Assembly: GCA_037045145.1 (NCBI GenBank)
Contig: JBAOIA010000011.1
Location: 1,364,001 to 1,428,000, forward strand
Reading direction: 5' to 3'
Source: Bacteroidia bacterium
Lineage (GTDB): Bacteria; Bacteroidota; Bacteroidia; AKYH767-A; OLB10
DNA length: 64,000 nt
Part shown: piece by piece, positions 25,799-34,574 of the stretch
Layout: each line of letters starts with the position of its first letter
Position numbering within the stretch: the stretch's first letter is position 1
Notes under the pieces: generated by a model
Databases searched by the model: none
Told to the model about the DNA's origin: nothing
The model's input: the letters and a program-made list of their open reading frames with translations, nothing else
Program-made: the position numbers and the translations under genes

Positions 25799-27508
25799 AT
25801 GAAAGTTTTAAGAGTTAAGTTACTGCTGCATTCTGGCATAATAATTTTACTTTCTCTCACAATGCAAAAAGCAGGGGCACAGCAAACGCAGTGGGCTGCA
25901 CAACTTGGTGCTCAATCTGCAAATGCCATGTGTGGCGATTCTCACCAAAATATTTATGCAACTGGTTCATTTATTGGTAATGTTGATTTTGATCCCGGAC
26001 CTGGGCATGTTTATTTGCCTTTTAACTCAGGTGGAAATAATACATTCATTTCTAAAATGGATAGTCTGGGTAATCTTATTTGGGCTAAAAGTATTGTAGG
26101 CAGTGATGTAACACCTTGGGGTGTGGCAACAGATAATGCGCAGAGTGTGTATATAGCGGGACTGTTTTATTCCTCAGCAGATTTTAATCCGGACACACTT
26201 ATAAATTATACACTCACAGCAACAAATGCTTCTTCGGGTAACCCAGATATATTTGTTCTTAAGTTAGATTCTATAGGTAACTTTATATGGGCGTTCAAAA
26301 TTGGAACAGGAGGGTTTGAGTCAGCAGGAAATCTTGTCGTTGATCAGTCAGGAAATATTTATATCACCGGACGTTATGATAATACATGTGATTTTGATCC
26401 TGGTTCGAGTGTGGCAAATCTTTCAACAAGCAGCCCGGAAAGTGTGTATATTGCAAAGTATAATAGTGCAGGACAGTATGTTTGGGTGCAGTCCGCTCAA
26501 CTGAGTTATTATGGTGAGAATGAACGTTTGGCAACTGATTATGATCATAATGGTAATATCTATATTGCCAACTACGGTGAAATTGCAAAGGTGGACACAG
26601 CAGGAAATTTTCTTATTAAGAAATCATTCAATAATAATCCGGTAAGTACTCAGGTCTATTGTAATGTTACATCATTATCATGTGATTATTCAGGTAATGT
26701 GTTTGTATGTGGTTATTTCAATGACACAATAGATTTTGACACCGATAGTACAACGGCTTTTTATGTAAATGCAGTTGGTGCTTACAATACATTTGTCTGC
26801 CATTTGAATAGTAGCCTGGAATTGGTTTGGGTTAGACAATTTACTCAAAACGGCACTAATTTGTCGGTGGCAGCAAATCATGCTCATGCTATATTGGTAA
26901 AAGATACTTTGGTGTATGTTGCAGGAGTGTTTACTGATACAATGGATGTTAATGTACCAGCAGGAGGGAGCATGTTATATGAAGTGGCTGCTACTCCACA
27001 AGATGATTTTTATGATGCCTATGTTGTAGCGCTCACCAATACTGGAAATTACTCTTGGGGTGAAAGTTTTGGTGGAAACTTATTGGACAGGTCAACGACA
27101 ATAGGTGCTTCAGGTGATGCTGTTTATATAGCAGGGCAATTTAATGATACAGCTGATTTTAATAATTCTCCGTTAGTTCAGACATTAATGTTTAACGGAG
27201 TTGGGAGTTTTAATGTGTTTGTTTTGAAGTTTAATGCTCCTGCTATTACAACTGTCAAAGAAGGTAAAAGTGAGGAGGTGCAATATTTTGTATATCCTGT
27301 ACCTGTAAAAAATATGCTGTTTTTCAGTGAAAGTATTTTAAGAAACTTTTATGCCTTTAGCGTAAAAGATATTGCCGGACGTGAAATTATAAATAGCAAA
27401 TTAATGTCCAGTAAATTAAATGTAGAAGCGCTTTCTAATGGGGTTTATATCATTGAGTTTTTTAAAAGTAATAATGAAAACTTCAAAGCGAAATTTATTA
27501 AAGAGTAA
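25799..27508 (+). CDS. SBBP-repeat secreted protein with T9SS sorting domain
   Basis: A 569-residue secreted protein; the ATG at 25799 gives a signal peptide (KVLRVKLLLHSGIIILLSL ending near GAQQ), while an upstream TTG extension would spoil it. The body repeats the bacterial SBBP propeller pattern: NVDFDPGPGHV, DFNPDTLINY, CDFDPGSS, IDFDTDS and DFNNSP, each preceded by GNIYITG- or VYIAG-like strands. The C-terminus (YPVPVKNMLFFSE, DIAGREIIN, NGVYIIEF) is a T9SS type A sorting domain. Likely surface-exposed; partner unknown. Confidence 0.87.
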   Translation: MKVLRVKLLLHSGIIILLSLTMQKAGAQQTQWAAQLGAQSANAMCGDSHQNIYATGSFIGNVDFDPGPGHVYLPFNSGGNNTFISKMDSLGNLIWAKSIVGSDVTPWGVATDNAQSVYIAGLFYSSADFNPDTLINYTLTATNASSGNPDIFVLKLDSIGNFIWAFKIGTGGFESAGNLVVDQSGNIYITGRYDNTCDFDPGSSVANLSTSSPESVYIAKYNSAGQYVWVQSAQLSYYGENERLATDYDHNGNIYIANYGEIAKVDTAGNFLIKKSFNNNPVSTQVYCNVTSLSCDYSGNVFVCGYFNDTIDFDTDSTTAFYVNAVGAYNTFVCHLNSSLELVWVRQFTQNGTNLSVAANHAHAILVKDTLVYVAGVFTDTMDVNVPAGGSMLYEVAATPQDDFYDAYVVALTNTGNYSWGESFGGNLLDRSTTIGASGDAVYIAGQFNDTADFNNSPLVQTLMFNGVGSFNVFVLKFNAPAITTVKEGKSEEVQYFVYPVPVKNMLFFSESILRNFYAFSVKDIAGREIINSKLMSSKLNVEALSNGVYIIEFFKSNNENFKAKFIKE

Positions 27509-27677
27509 AATATTCTTTTATGCCTGCTGAATAGCAATTCATGTTAATGTAAAAATACTGATTTTATAATCAGGTATATTAAAACCTAAAGTATTTTGTT
27601 GTTAGATTATTAATCTGTTTTTATTCAAATCCGGAAGAACAACTTCGCAGGTACAAGATAACATCTCTCTCTTAAAA

Positions 27678-28499
27678 CTACTCTTTACTTACATCCTGCA
27701 CACCCAACAAGTCTTTGATTTTATTCATTTCATTTTGGATACGTGCAACGGTGTTCGATAGTTTTGGATTTTGCAATCCTGTGTCAGGCATTTCATTGCT
27801 GATGTAATTTACAAATCGCCACACTTCTTTTACCTCATTAATTTTTACCTCATAAGGCTTGTAGGCAGGGTTCAATGATTTAAGCAATAATTTTTTATTG
27901 CTGCTGATATGATTATACACCACTTTAAAAACAATGCCATCATCGTGTGTGAGTATAATGAAGGCATTACCATCTTTTATCTCCATCCAGTTTTCAACAA
28001 ACTCTGCCGTCACAAAAGATTTGTCAGGTATAGGAAGCATGCTGTCGCCACTGATCTGAAAAGTGCGGTATTTTCTGTCATGCGAAAGGAAGGGCAGTTG
28101 AAAAGTAGGAAGATTGCGAATAAACTCCGGGTCGTTGTAGCCTGCTGTATATCCGGCTTTTGCTTTCACCGGAACCAACTCTATGTTTTCGCGGTTTCTG
28201 CTGTCAACTGTTGTGGCAAGAACCCTGAGTTTGGTGCCACGCACATAAGAGTCATAGCCCAACTCCAGTTCGCGCAGTTGCAAATCGCTGAGTTTGCTCA
28301 TGTCAACACGCAGTAAGGTGTCTATGGAAATTTTAAAATAATTTGAAAAATTTAACAGTGCTTCAACCGTTGGATTGGCAATGGCGCCATTCTCATAGCT
28401 GTTTAATGTGGAGCGTGAAAATCCTAAGGCAAGTGCTGCTACTTCTTGCGTACGCTTTTTGCGTTTGCGAAGTAGTTTTATGTTGGTGCAGAAATACAT
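27678..28499 (-). CDS. XRE-family regulator with S24 (LexA/CI-type) peptidase domain
   Basis: A 273-residue protein. Residues 5-60 form a helix-turn-helix of the XRE type (TQEVAALALGFSRSTLNSYE). The C-terminal half has the S24 fold: FQISGDSMLPIPDKS with the candidate nucleophile S153 and the general-base lysine K192 in GIVFKVV. KAKAGYTAG at 112-120 holds an Ala-Gly where LexA-like proteins self-cleave. The last 40 residues look like a short coiled coil. Phage CI-like or stress-responsive repressors share this layout. No phage genes lie nearby. It is divergent from purN, so it could control that promoter, which is only inference. Confidence 0.85.
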   Translation of the reverse strand: MYFCTNIKLLRKRKKRTQEVAALALGFSRSTLNSYENGAIANPTVEALLNFSNYFKISIDTLLRVDMSKLSDLQLRELELGYDSYVRGTKLRVLATTVDSRNRENIELVPVKAKAGYTAGYNDPEFIRNLPTFQLPFLSHDRKYRTFQISGDSMLPIPDKSFVTAEFVENWMEIKDGNAFIILTHDDGIVFKVVYNHISSNKKLLLKSLNPAYKPYEVKINEVKEVWRFVNYISNEMPDTGLQNPKLSNTVARIQNEMNKIKDLLGVQDVSKE

Positions 28500-28637
28500 G
28501 TTATGTGGTTTAATGAATTTACTACAAATTTAATATACAGGCTATATAATAACCAAACGAATGATTGTAATAATGCCAAAAAAATATCTAAGCCTATCAT
28601 TTACAGAATGCTATTTTTACAAACTCATAATTGTGTG

Positions 28638-29216
28638 ATGAACAAAAAACGAATAGCTCTATTGGCTTCAGGGTCGGGTACCAATGCCGAAAATATTGCT
28701 TCCTATTTTAAGAATAATGAATATGCCGAAGTGGTATTAATTCTTACCAATGTAACAACGGCAGGAGTGATAGCACGTGCACAAAGGCTGGATATTCCCT
28801 GTTTGGTCATGGACAAAATGACGGTCAGCGATGGCCGGATGATGCTTGAGTTGATACAGCAACATAACATTGATTTGGTTGTGCTGGCCGGATACCTCAA
28901 ACTGATGCCTGCTGAGGTAGTTTCAAATTTTCAACATCGAATAATAAATATTCACCCTGCATTGCTGCCGCTTTTCGGAGGCAGAGGCATGTATGGCCAC
29001 AATGTTCATGAGGCAGTGTTGCAAGCCGGTGTTGCCGAAACAGGCATAACCATTCACTACGTAAACAACCGCTTTGATGAGGGAGAAATTATTTTTCAGA
29101 AAAGCATGCCTGTGTTGCCTGACGACACCGCAGAAAGTATTGCATTGCGTATTCATCGTCTTGAATATGAGCATTACCCACCCGTAATTGAGCAGTTGGC
29201 AAAGGGTTTATTTTAA
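28638..29216 (+). CDS. purN: Phosphoribosylglycinamide formyltransferase (GAR transformylase)
   Basis: A 192-residue PurN, which transfers a formyl group from 10-formyl-tetrahydrofolate to GAR in purine synthesis. SGSGTNAENI at 11-20 is the phosphate loop; the catalytic triad is N104 and H106 in INIHPALLP and D147 in FDEGEII. The ATG at 28638 (MNKKRIALLASGSGTN) is the family start; the frame is open upstream to 28503, but that stretch resembles no PurN N-terminus. Confidence 0.95.
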   Translation: MNKKRIALLASGSGTNAENIASYFKNNEYAEVVLILTNVTTAGVIARAQRLDIPCLVMDKMTVSDGRMMLELIQQHNIDLVVLAGYLKLMPAEVVSNFQHRIINIHPALLPLFGGRGMYGHNVHEAVLQAGVAETGITIHYVNNRFDEGEIIFQKSMPVLPDDTAESIALRIHRLEYEHYPPVIEQLAKGLF

Positions 29217-29276
29217 GGATAATTAACAAATCCGGATTCATTTATTTTTATTTCTTTGTCCGACTTTAAAAATAGT

Positions 29277-29681
29277 ATGCAGTATTGGCTGGTAAAATCA
29301 GAGCCGTTTAAATATTCGTGGGAACAATTTGTTGCCGATGGAAAAACATTTTGGGACGGTGTGCGCAACAACGCTGCCCGTCTGCATTTATTAGCCATGA
29401 AAAAAGGCGATCAGGTTTTGTTTTATCACAGCAATGAAGGTCTAGCCGTTATGGGCATTGCCAAAGTTGAAAAAACAGCCTATCCCGACCCCACTGCTGA
29501 CGATGTACGCTGGGTAGGTGTGGAGCTGACACCATTTAAAGCATTGAAGAAGCCTGTAACATTAACACAGGTAAAAGGTGATGTGCGACTGAAAGATATT
29601 GCATTGGTGCGTATAGGCCGCTTGTCTGTAATGCCACTAAAGAAAGAAGAGTATAATGTAATTTTAGAATTAAGTAAATAG
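29277..29681 (+). CDS. EVE domain-containing protein
   Basis: A 134-residue EVE-domain protein of the thymocyte-nuclear-protein-1 type (PUA-like fold). The signature is MQYWLVKSEPFKYSW at the N-terminus, followed by WDGVRNNAARLHLLAMKKGDQVLFYHS and a C-terminal SVMPLKKEEYNVIL. EVE domains read modified bases in RNA or DNA; the target here is unknown. The ATG at 29277 is chosen over an upstream TTG because it matches the family start exactly. Confidence 0.92.
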   Translation: MQYWLVKSEPFKYSWEQFVADGKTFWDGVRNNAARLHLLAMKKGDQVLFYHSNEGLAVMGIAKVEKTAYPDPTADDVRWVGVELTPFKALKKPVTLTQVKGDVRLKDIALVRIGRLSVMPLKKEEYNVILELSK

Positions 29682-29686
29682 TTTTT

Positions 29687-31990
29687 ATGACGATAAAAAG
29701 ATTTTTTTTAGCTGCTTTTTGTATGCTTGCTGTTTCTTTGGCAAATGCACAAACAGCCACAATCAAAGGGTTTGTTTATGCTGCCGAAAATGGTGAGCCT
29801 ATTCCCTTTGCAAGCGTTTTCCTGAAGGGAACAACCTTTGCATCCTTTACAGACATTAACGGCTATTATTCCATGGTGAAAGTTCCTCCGGGAAAATACC
29901 GGGTAATGGCAACAACATTAGGCTACGACACTGCTTTTGCAGATGTTGAACTTATTGCCGATGAAATGGAAAACCGCAAATTAGTGATGAAGAAAAAAAA
30001 TGTGGAGTTGAAGCAGGTTGAAGTATCGGCAGAAAGACAAACAAAAAAAACAGAAGTTAAAATAGCCGTAGAGTCCGTGACACCTCAGGAAATTAAATCT
30101 CTGCCAAGTCTTGGTGCCGAAGGTGATCTGGTGCAGTACATGCAGGTGGTGCCCGGTGTTGTAAGCAGTGGCGATCAGGGGGGGCAATTGTATATACGCG
30201 GAGGAACACCTGTACAAAACAAAGTGTTACTCGATGGCATGGTCATCTACAATCCGTTTCATAGCATTGGTTTGTTTAGCGTGTTCGATACCGACATTTT
30301 AAAAAATACCGATGTTTATACTGCAGGCTTTGGTGCGCAATACGGTGGACGCATTTCATCTGTTATGGACATCACCACACGCGATGGAAATAAAAAGCGC
30401 ATTGGCGGAAAGGTTTCTACCGGCACCTTCCTTTCAAAAGTTTTGTTAGAAGGTCCTATAAAGAAAGCTAAAGACGAAAATGACGGAACAGCATCTTTCA
30501 TTTTTTCAGTAAAAAATTCCTACCTCGACCAGACTTCAAAAAGTATTTACAAATATGCTTCTGATGACGGACTGCCATATTCTTTTAATGATATTTATGG
30601 AAAAGTGGTAATCAACAGTGCCAGTGGAAGTAAGGTTAGTTTTTTTGGATTTAATTTTCTTGATAAAGTAAATTACAGTAAGGTGGCAAAATACGACTGG
30701 AGTTCATCCGGTGGCGGAATGAACTTTGTGCTGGTGCCCGGTGCATCAAAAGTTTTGTTACGTGGTAACCTCGCTTTCTCAAGCTATAAAATTAAACTTA
30801 CAGAGGCTGAAGAAAAACCCCGCTCCAGCTTAGTAAATGGATTTAACATGGGCTTCAACTGGCTTTACTTTTTAAATAATGACGAAATTAATTACGGTAT
30901 CGAGGTGCAAGGCTTCAAAACCGATTTCGAATATTTTAACTATGCCAAAAGACAAATTAATCAAACAGAAAATACTACTGAAATCGGAATATTTTTTCGC
31001 TATAAAAAAATCATCAATAAACTTATCATTGATCCTTCCGTGCGCTTACAGTATTACGCTTCCATCTCTGAGTTTTCTCCTGAGCCACGACTTGGACTTA
31101 AGTACAACCTGAGCGACAACATCAGACTAAAAGCTGCAGGTGGACTGTATGCACAAAACCTGATAGCTGCCAACAGCGATCGCGATGTGGTAAACTTTTT
31201 CTATGGTTTCCTTTCAGCTCCTGACGATTTGCCTTCTGAGTTTGATGGAAAATCCATAAAGAAAAAACTACAGCTTGCACGTCATGCAGTTGTTGGAATT
31301 GAATATGACATCAACAAATATTTTGATATTAACATTGAAGGCTATATAAAGGATTTTAATCAGCTTACCAATATAAACCGCGACAAGGTTTATGATGACA
31401 CGGCAAACAACTTCGACAAGCCCGACTCCGTTAAAAAAAGTTTCATCATTGAAAAAGGGTTTACTCAGGGTGTTGACGTTGTGTTGAAATATGAATACAG
31501 AAGAATGTATGCATGGCTTGTTTATTCCTTGGGATTCAGTACACGTAATACAGGCAACTACGAATATGCACCCCATTTCGACAGACGACATAATATCAAT
31601 ATTATCGGCTCCTATAAGCTGGGCAAAAAGCTCGACTGGGAAGTTGATGCACGGTGGAATTTCGGGTCAGGATTTCCGGTTACTTTAAATCAGGGCTTTT
31701 ATCCGTATCTCAATTTTCAGGATGGACTTGCTACTGACTATACTCAAGACAATGGCGAAATGGGTGTTCTCTACGGACCATTAAATGAATCGCGATTACC
31801 AACCTATCATCGTCTTGATATTTCAATAAAGAAAATTTTCTATCTTGCACGTCACAGCGAGTTGGAAGTGGTGGCAAGTGTTGTCAATGTTTACAATCGT
31901 AAAAATGTGTTTTATGTGGATCGCATAAGACACAATGTGGTAAACCAATTACCAATTATGCCATCTTTAGGAGCATCGCTCACATTTTAA
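29687..31990 (+). CDS. TonB-dependent receptor with carboxypeptidase-regulatory-like N-domain
   Basis: A 767-residue outer-membrane receptor. A signal peptide (ending NAQ at residue 22) is followed by a CarboxypepD_reg-like beta-sandwich (ATIKGFVYAAENGEPIPFA), a TonB plug domain (GGQLYIRGGTPVQNKVLLDG, YNPFHSIGLFSVFD) and a beta-barrel ending in a C-terminal phenylalanine (GASLTF), the usual outer-membrane signal. It would import an unknown ligand by TonB energy. There is no SusD partner next to it, so it is not a classical polysaccharide utilisation pair. Confidence 0.92.
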   Translation: MTIKRFFLAAFCMLAVSLANAQTATIKGFVYAAENGEPIPFASVFLKGTTFASFTDINGYYSMVKVPPGKYRVMATTLGYDTAFADVELIADEMENRKLVMKKKNVELKQVEVSAERQTKKTEVKIAVESVTPQEIKSLPSLGAEGDLVQYMQVVPGVVSSGDQGGQLYIRGGTPVQNKVLLDGMVIYNPFHSIGLFSVFDTDILKNTDVYTAGFGAQYGGRISSVMDITTRDGNKKRIGGKVSTGTFLSKVLLEGPIKKAKDENDGTASFIFSVKNSYLDQTSKSIYKYASDDGLPYSFNDIYGKVVINSASGSKVSFFGFNFLDKVNYSKVAKYDWSSSGGGMNFVLVPGASKVLLRGNLAFSSYKIKLTEAEEKPRSSLVNGFNMGFNWLYFLNNDEINYGIEVQGFKTDFEYFNYAKRQINQTENTTEIGIFFRYKKIINKLIIDPSVRLQYYASISEFSPEPRLGLKYNLSDNIRLKAAGGLYAQNLIAANSDRDVVNFFYGFLSAPDDLPSEFDGKSIKKKLQLARHAVVGIEYDINKYFDINIEGYIKDFNQLTNINRDKVYDDTANNFDKPDSVKKSFIIEKGFTQGVDVVLKYEYRRMYAWLVYSLGFSTRNTGNYEYAPHFDRRHNINIIGSYKLGKKLDWEVDARWNFGSGFPVTLNQGFYPYLNFQDGLATDYTQDNGEMGVLYGPLNESRLPTYHRLDISIKKIFYLARHSELEVVASVVNVYNRKNVFYVDRIRHNVVNQLPIMPSLGASLTF

Positions 31991-32002
31991 TTTTAAAAAG
32001 TC

Positions 32003-32905
32003 ATGCTGCGTATTTTGTTGACAGGAAGTAATGGGTTGTTGGGGCAGAAAATTGTTTACGCATCTTTGAAGCGAAACGACATTCAATTGCTTGCCACCTC
32101 TAAAGGCGAAAACCGATTACATTCTAAAGCAGGCTATCACTATGCTTCAATGGATATTACCAACGCTGATGAAGTAACCGCCATCATTGAGAATTTTAAG
32201 CCGCATTGTATCATCAACACTGCTGCAATGACCAATGTTGACGCCTGCGAAAAAGATCAGGAGAACTGTTGGAAGATGAATGTTGAAGCCGTAAGGACAA
32301 TGACTGAATTATGCGAGCTTCACAATATTCATTTAATTCACCTGAGTACCGATTTTGTTTTTGATGGTGAAAAAGGGTACTACAGCGAAGAAGATGTTCC
32401 CAATCCGTTGAGTCACTATGCACGCAGTAAATATGAGTCAGAAAAAGTTGTGCAGCAGGCAAGAATTGATTCAGCCATTATCCGTACAATCATCATTTAT
32501 GGAGTCGTAGATGACAAGCAAAGAAGCAATGTGGTCATTTGGACAATAAACTCACTACGTCAGCAAAAAGACATTAATGTTATTAGTGATCAGATGCGTT
32601 CGCCAACACTTGCCGAAGACCTTGCCGATGCCTGTGTGCAGGCTGCCTTAAAACGTGCCACAGGGATTTATCATGTGTCAGGAAGTGAAACTATGAGCAT
32701 CCTCGAAATGGTAAACCGGACTGCAGATTTTTTTCAGTTGGATAAAAAGTATATTCATCCTATCACAACAGATCAGCTAAAACAACCGGCAAAACGTCCT
32801 TTGTTAACAGGCTTTAATATTGATAAAGCCAAACGCGAATTAAATTTTCAACCACATACCTTGCTGCAGGGGTTGGAGATTGTAAAAATGCAATTAGAAA
32901 AATAA
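32003..32905 (+). CDS. SDR-family dTDP-4-dehydrorhamnose reductase-like protein
   Basis: A 300-residue extended-type short-chain dehydrogenase of the RmlD group. The Rossmann loop GSNGLLGQ is at 8-15, STDFVFDG at 115-122, and the catalytic Y139-x3-K143 lies in HYARSKYESE. RmlD-like proteins reduce dTDP-4-keto sugars, but isolated members outside rhamnose clusters may act on other nucleotide sugars, and there are no rml partners here. It begins 12 bp after the TonB receptor. Confidence 0.85.
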   Translation: MLRILLTGSNGLLGQKIVYASLKRNDIQLLATSKGENRLHSKAGYHYASMDITNADEVTAIIENFKPHCIINTAAMTNVDACEKDQENCWKMNVEAVRTMTELCELHNIHLIHLSTDFVFDGEKGYYSEEDVPNPLSHYARSKYESEKVVQQARIDSAIIRTIIIYGVVDDKQRSNVVIWTINSLRQQKDINVISDQMRSPTLAEDLADACVQAALKRATGIYHVSGSETMSILEMVNRTADFFQLDKKYIHPITTDQLKQPAKRPLLTGFNIDKAKRELNFQPHTLLQGLEIVKMQLEK

Positions 32906-32911
32906 ATCAGA

Positions 32912-34477
32912 CTAAAAAGGATAATCATCCGGCATGTCGTTCATTTTAGAACCACGTGTGTAACGATTCTCTGCTTCAACATTCGGATTAGGTATTCTAA
33001 CCTTAGTGCTTTCATCAGTATATTCATAAGAAGTCATACCTTGTTGCGAATTTTTATTTTTCAGATCTGTAAACTTTGTGTACTCTGGAGTAAAGGTGAG
33101 CTTAACAGTGTTTAATGAGCCATTTCTGTTTTTGGCAATAATAATTTCTGCTGTATTTTTTGTTGAATCTCCTTCTTCATCTACATCCATTCCATAATAT
33201 TCCGGACGGTAAATAAACATTACCATATCGGCATCCTGTTCAATAGCGCCCGATTCACGAAGGTCGCTCAATTGTGGACGCTTAGACGCAGTGCCGCGTT
33301 TTTCTACTTCACGACTCAACTGCGACAAACAAATAATCGGAACTTCTAATTCTTTAGCTATTGCTTTTAACGAACGGGAAATAGTACTGATTTCCTGCTC
33401 ACGGTTACCATTACGATTGTCAGTTCCTGCCACCATCAATTGCATATAATCTATCATGATGAGTTGTACTTTCTTTTCTGCAACAAGTCTTCTGCACTTG
33501 GCACGGAGTTCAAAAACCGATAATGCGGGAGTATCATCAATAAAAATAGGCGCATCGGTAAGCGGAACAATTTTACTGTTTAGCTGCTGCCATTGATGAT
33601 CTGCAAGATGCCCTTTTCTAATGGCCTCTGAAGTAATTTCTGCCTGTGAAGAAATCAATCGGTTTACCAACTGAATGCTTGACATCTCCAAAGAGAAAAA
33701 TGCAACAGGTTTTTTGAATTGTATGGCAGCATTGGCTGCTAACGATAGGGTAAAGGCTGTTTTTCCCATACCCGGCCTGGCGGCAATAATAATCAAATCA
33801 GATTTTTGCCATCCTGCAGTTATACGATCTAATTCTGTGAAACCACTTTCTACTCCTGTAATACCTTGTGTCTGTTTTGATGCAATTTCTATTTCCTTAA
33901 TGGCTTTGGAAATAAGAGCATTCATGCTTTCGTAGTTTCTTCTTATGTTTCCTTCTGCAATTGCAAACAAATTTTTCTCTGCATCGTCAAGCATTTTTAA
34001 AACATCAGATGTGTCTTCGTATGCACTTTTTATGGTTTCACTCGAAATACGTATCAATTCACGCTGAATAAATTTTTGAAGTATAATCCGTGCATGAAAT
34101 TCAATGTTGGCAGCAGAAGCAATTCTGTTGGTTAACTGTGTAATATAAAATGCACCACCTACTAATTCTAAATCGCCTGCTTTTTTTAGCGCATGAGTTA
34201 CTGTTAGAATATCTATGGGCTCAGCTTTATTAAAAAGATCACGTATAACTTTAAATATCTTCTGATGCGCTTCTTTATAAAATGAATCTGGATGTAAAAT
34301 ATCTATTACAGTAGTAAGTGCATTTTTCTCAAGCATTAATGCGCCTAATACTGCTTCTTCCATATCCACAGCCTGTGGTGGAATTTTTCCTAATCCTAAT
34401 GCAATCTGTTGGTTGGTTAATGACTTTGGAGTTACTTTCTTCTTTGCACTCCTGCCTGCTTCCACATTTTCTTCCAT
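32912..34477 (-). CDS. dnaB: Replicative DNA helicase DnaB
   Basis: A 521-residue hexameric replication-fork helicase. The N-terminal primase-interacting domain (EEAVLGALMLEKNALT at 41 onward) precedes the RecA-like domain with Walker A ARPGMGKT at 234-241, the DYMQLM Walker B region and LSQLSREVEKR. The N-terminal 25 residues are basic and the C-terminus has a 30-residue low-complexity tail. A TAAATTTG -7 box lies 4 bp before the ATG, implying a very short leader. No intein is inserted. Confidence 0.96.
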   Translation of the reverse strand: MEENVEAGRSAKKKVTPKSLTNQQIALGLGKIPPQAVDMEEAVLGALMLEKNALTTVIDILHPDSFYKEAHQKIFKVIRDLFNKAEPIDILTVTHALKKAGDLELVGGAFYITQLTNRIASAANIEFHARIILQKFIQRELIRISSETIKSAYEDTSDVLKMLDDAEKNLFAIAEGNIRRNYESMNALISKAIKEIEIASKQTQGITGVESGFTELDRITAGWQKSDLIIIAARPGMGKTAFTLSLAANAAIQFKKPVAFFSLEMSSIQLVNRLISSQAEITSEAIRKGHLADHQWQQLNSKIVPLTDAPIFIDDTPALSVFELRAKCRRLVAEKKVQLIMIDYMQLMVAGTDNRNGNREQEISTISRSLKAIAKELEVPIICLSQLSREVEKRGTASKRPQLSDLRESGAIEQDADMVMFIYRPEYYGMDVDEEGDSTKNTAEIIIAKNRNGSLNTVKLTFTPEYTKFTDLKNKNSQQGMTSYEYTDESTKVRIPNPNVEAENRYTRGSKMNDMPDDYPF

Positions 34478-34574
34478 GCAGCAAATTTAACCATTTACCA
34501 TGCCTCCTGCTGCGAAAATATTTTTAAATAATTTTCAACACGTATTTAACAGAAAAATTTTGTATGCAAAAAAA

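Noticed and set aside
27558..27573. CTGATT/AATCAG hairpin between convergent genes as a terminator
   Set aside because: Only six base pairs, AT-rich and without a T-run; too weak to claim.
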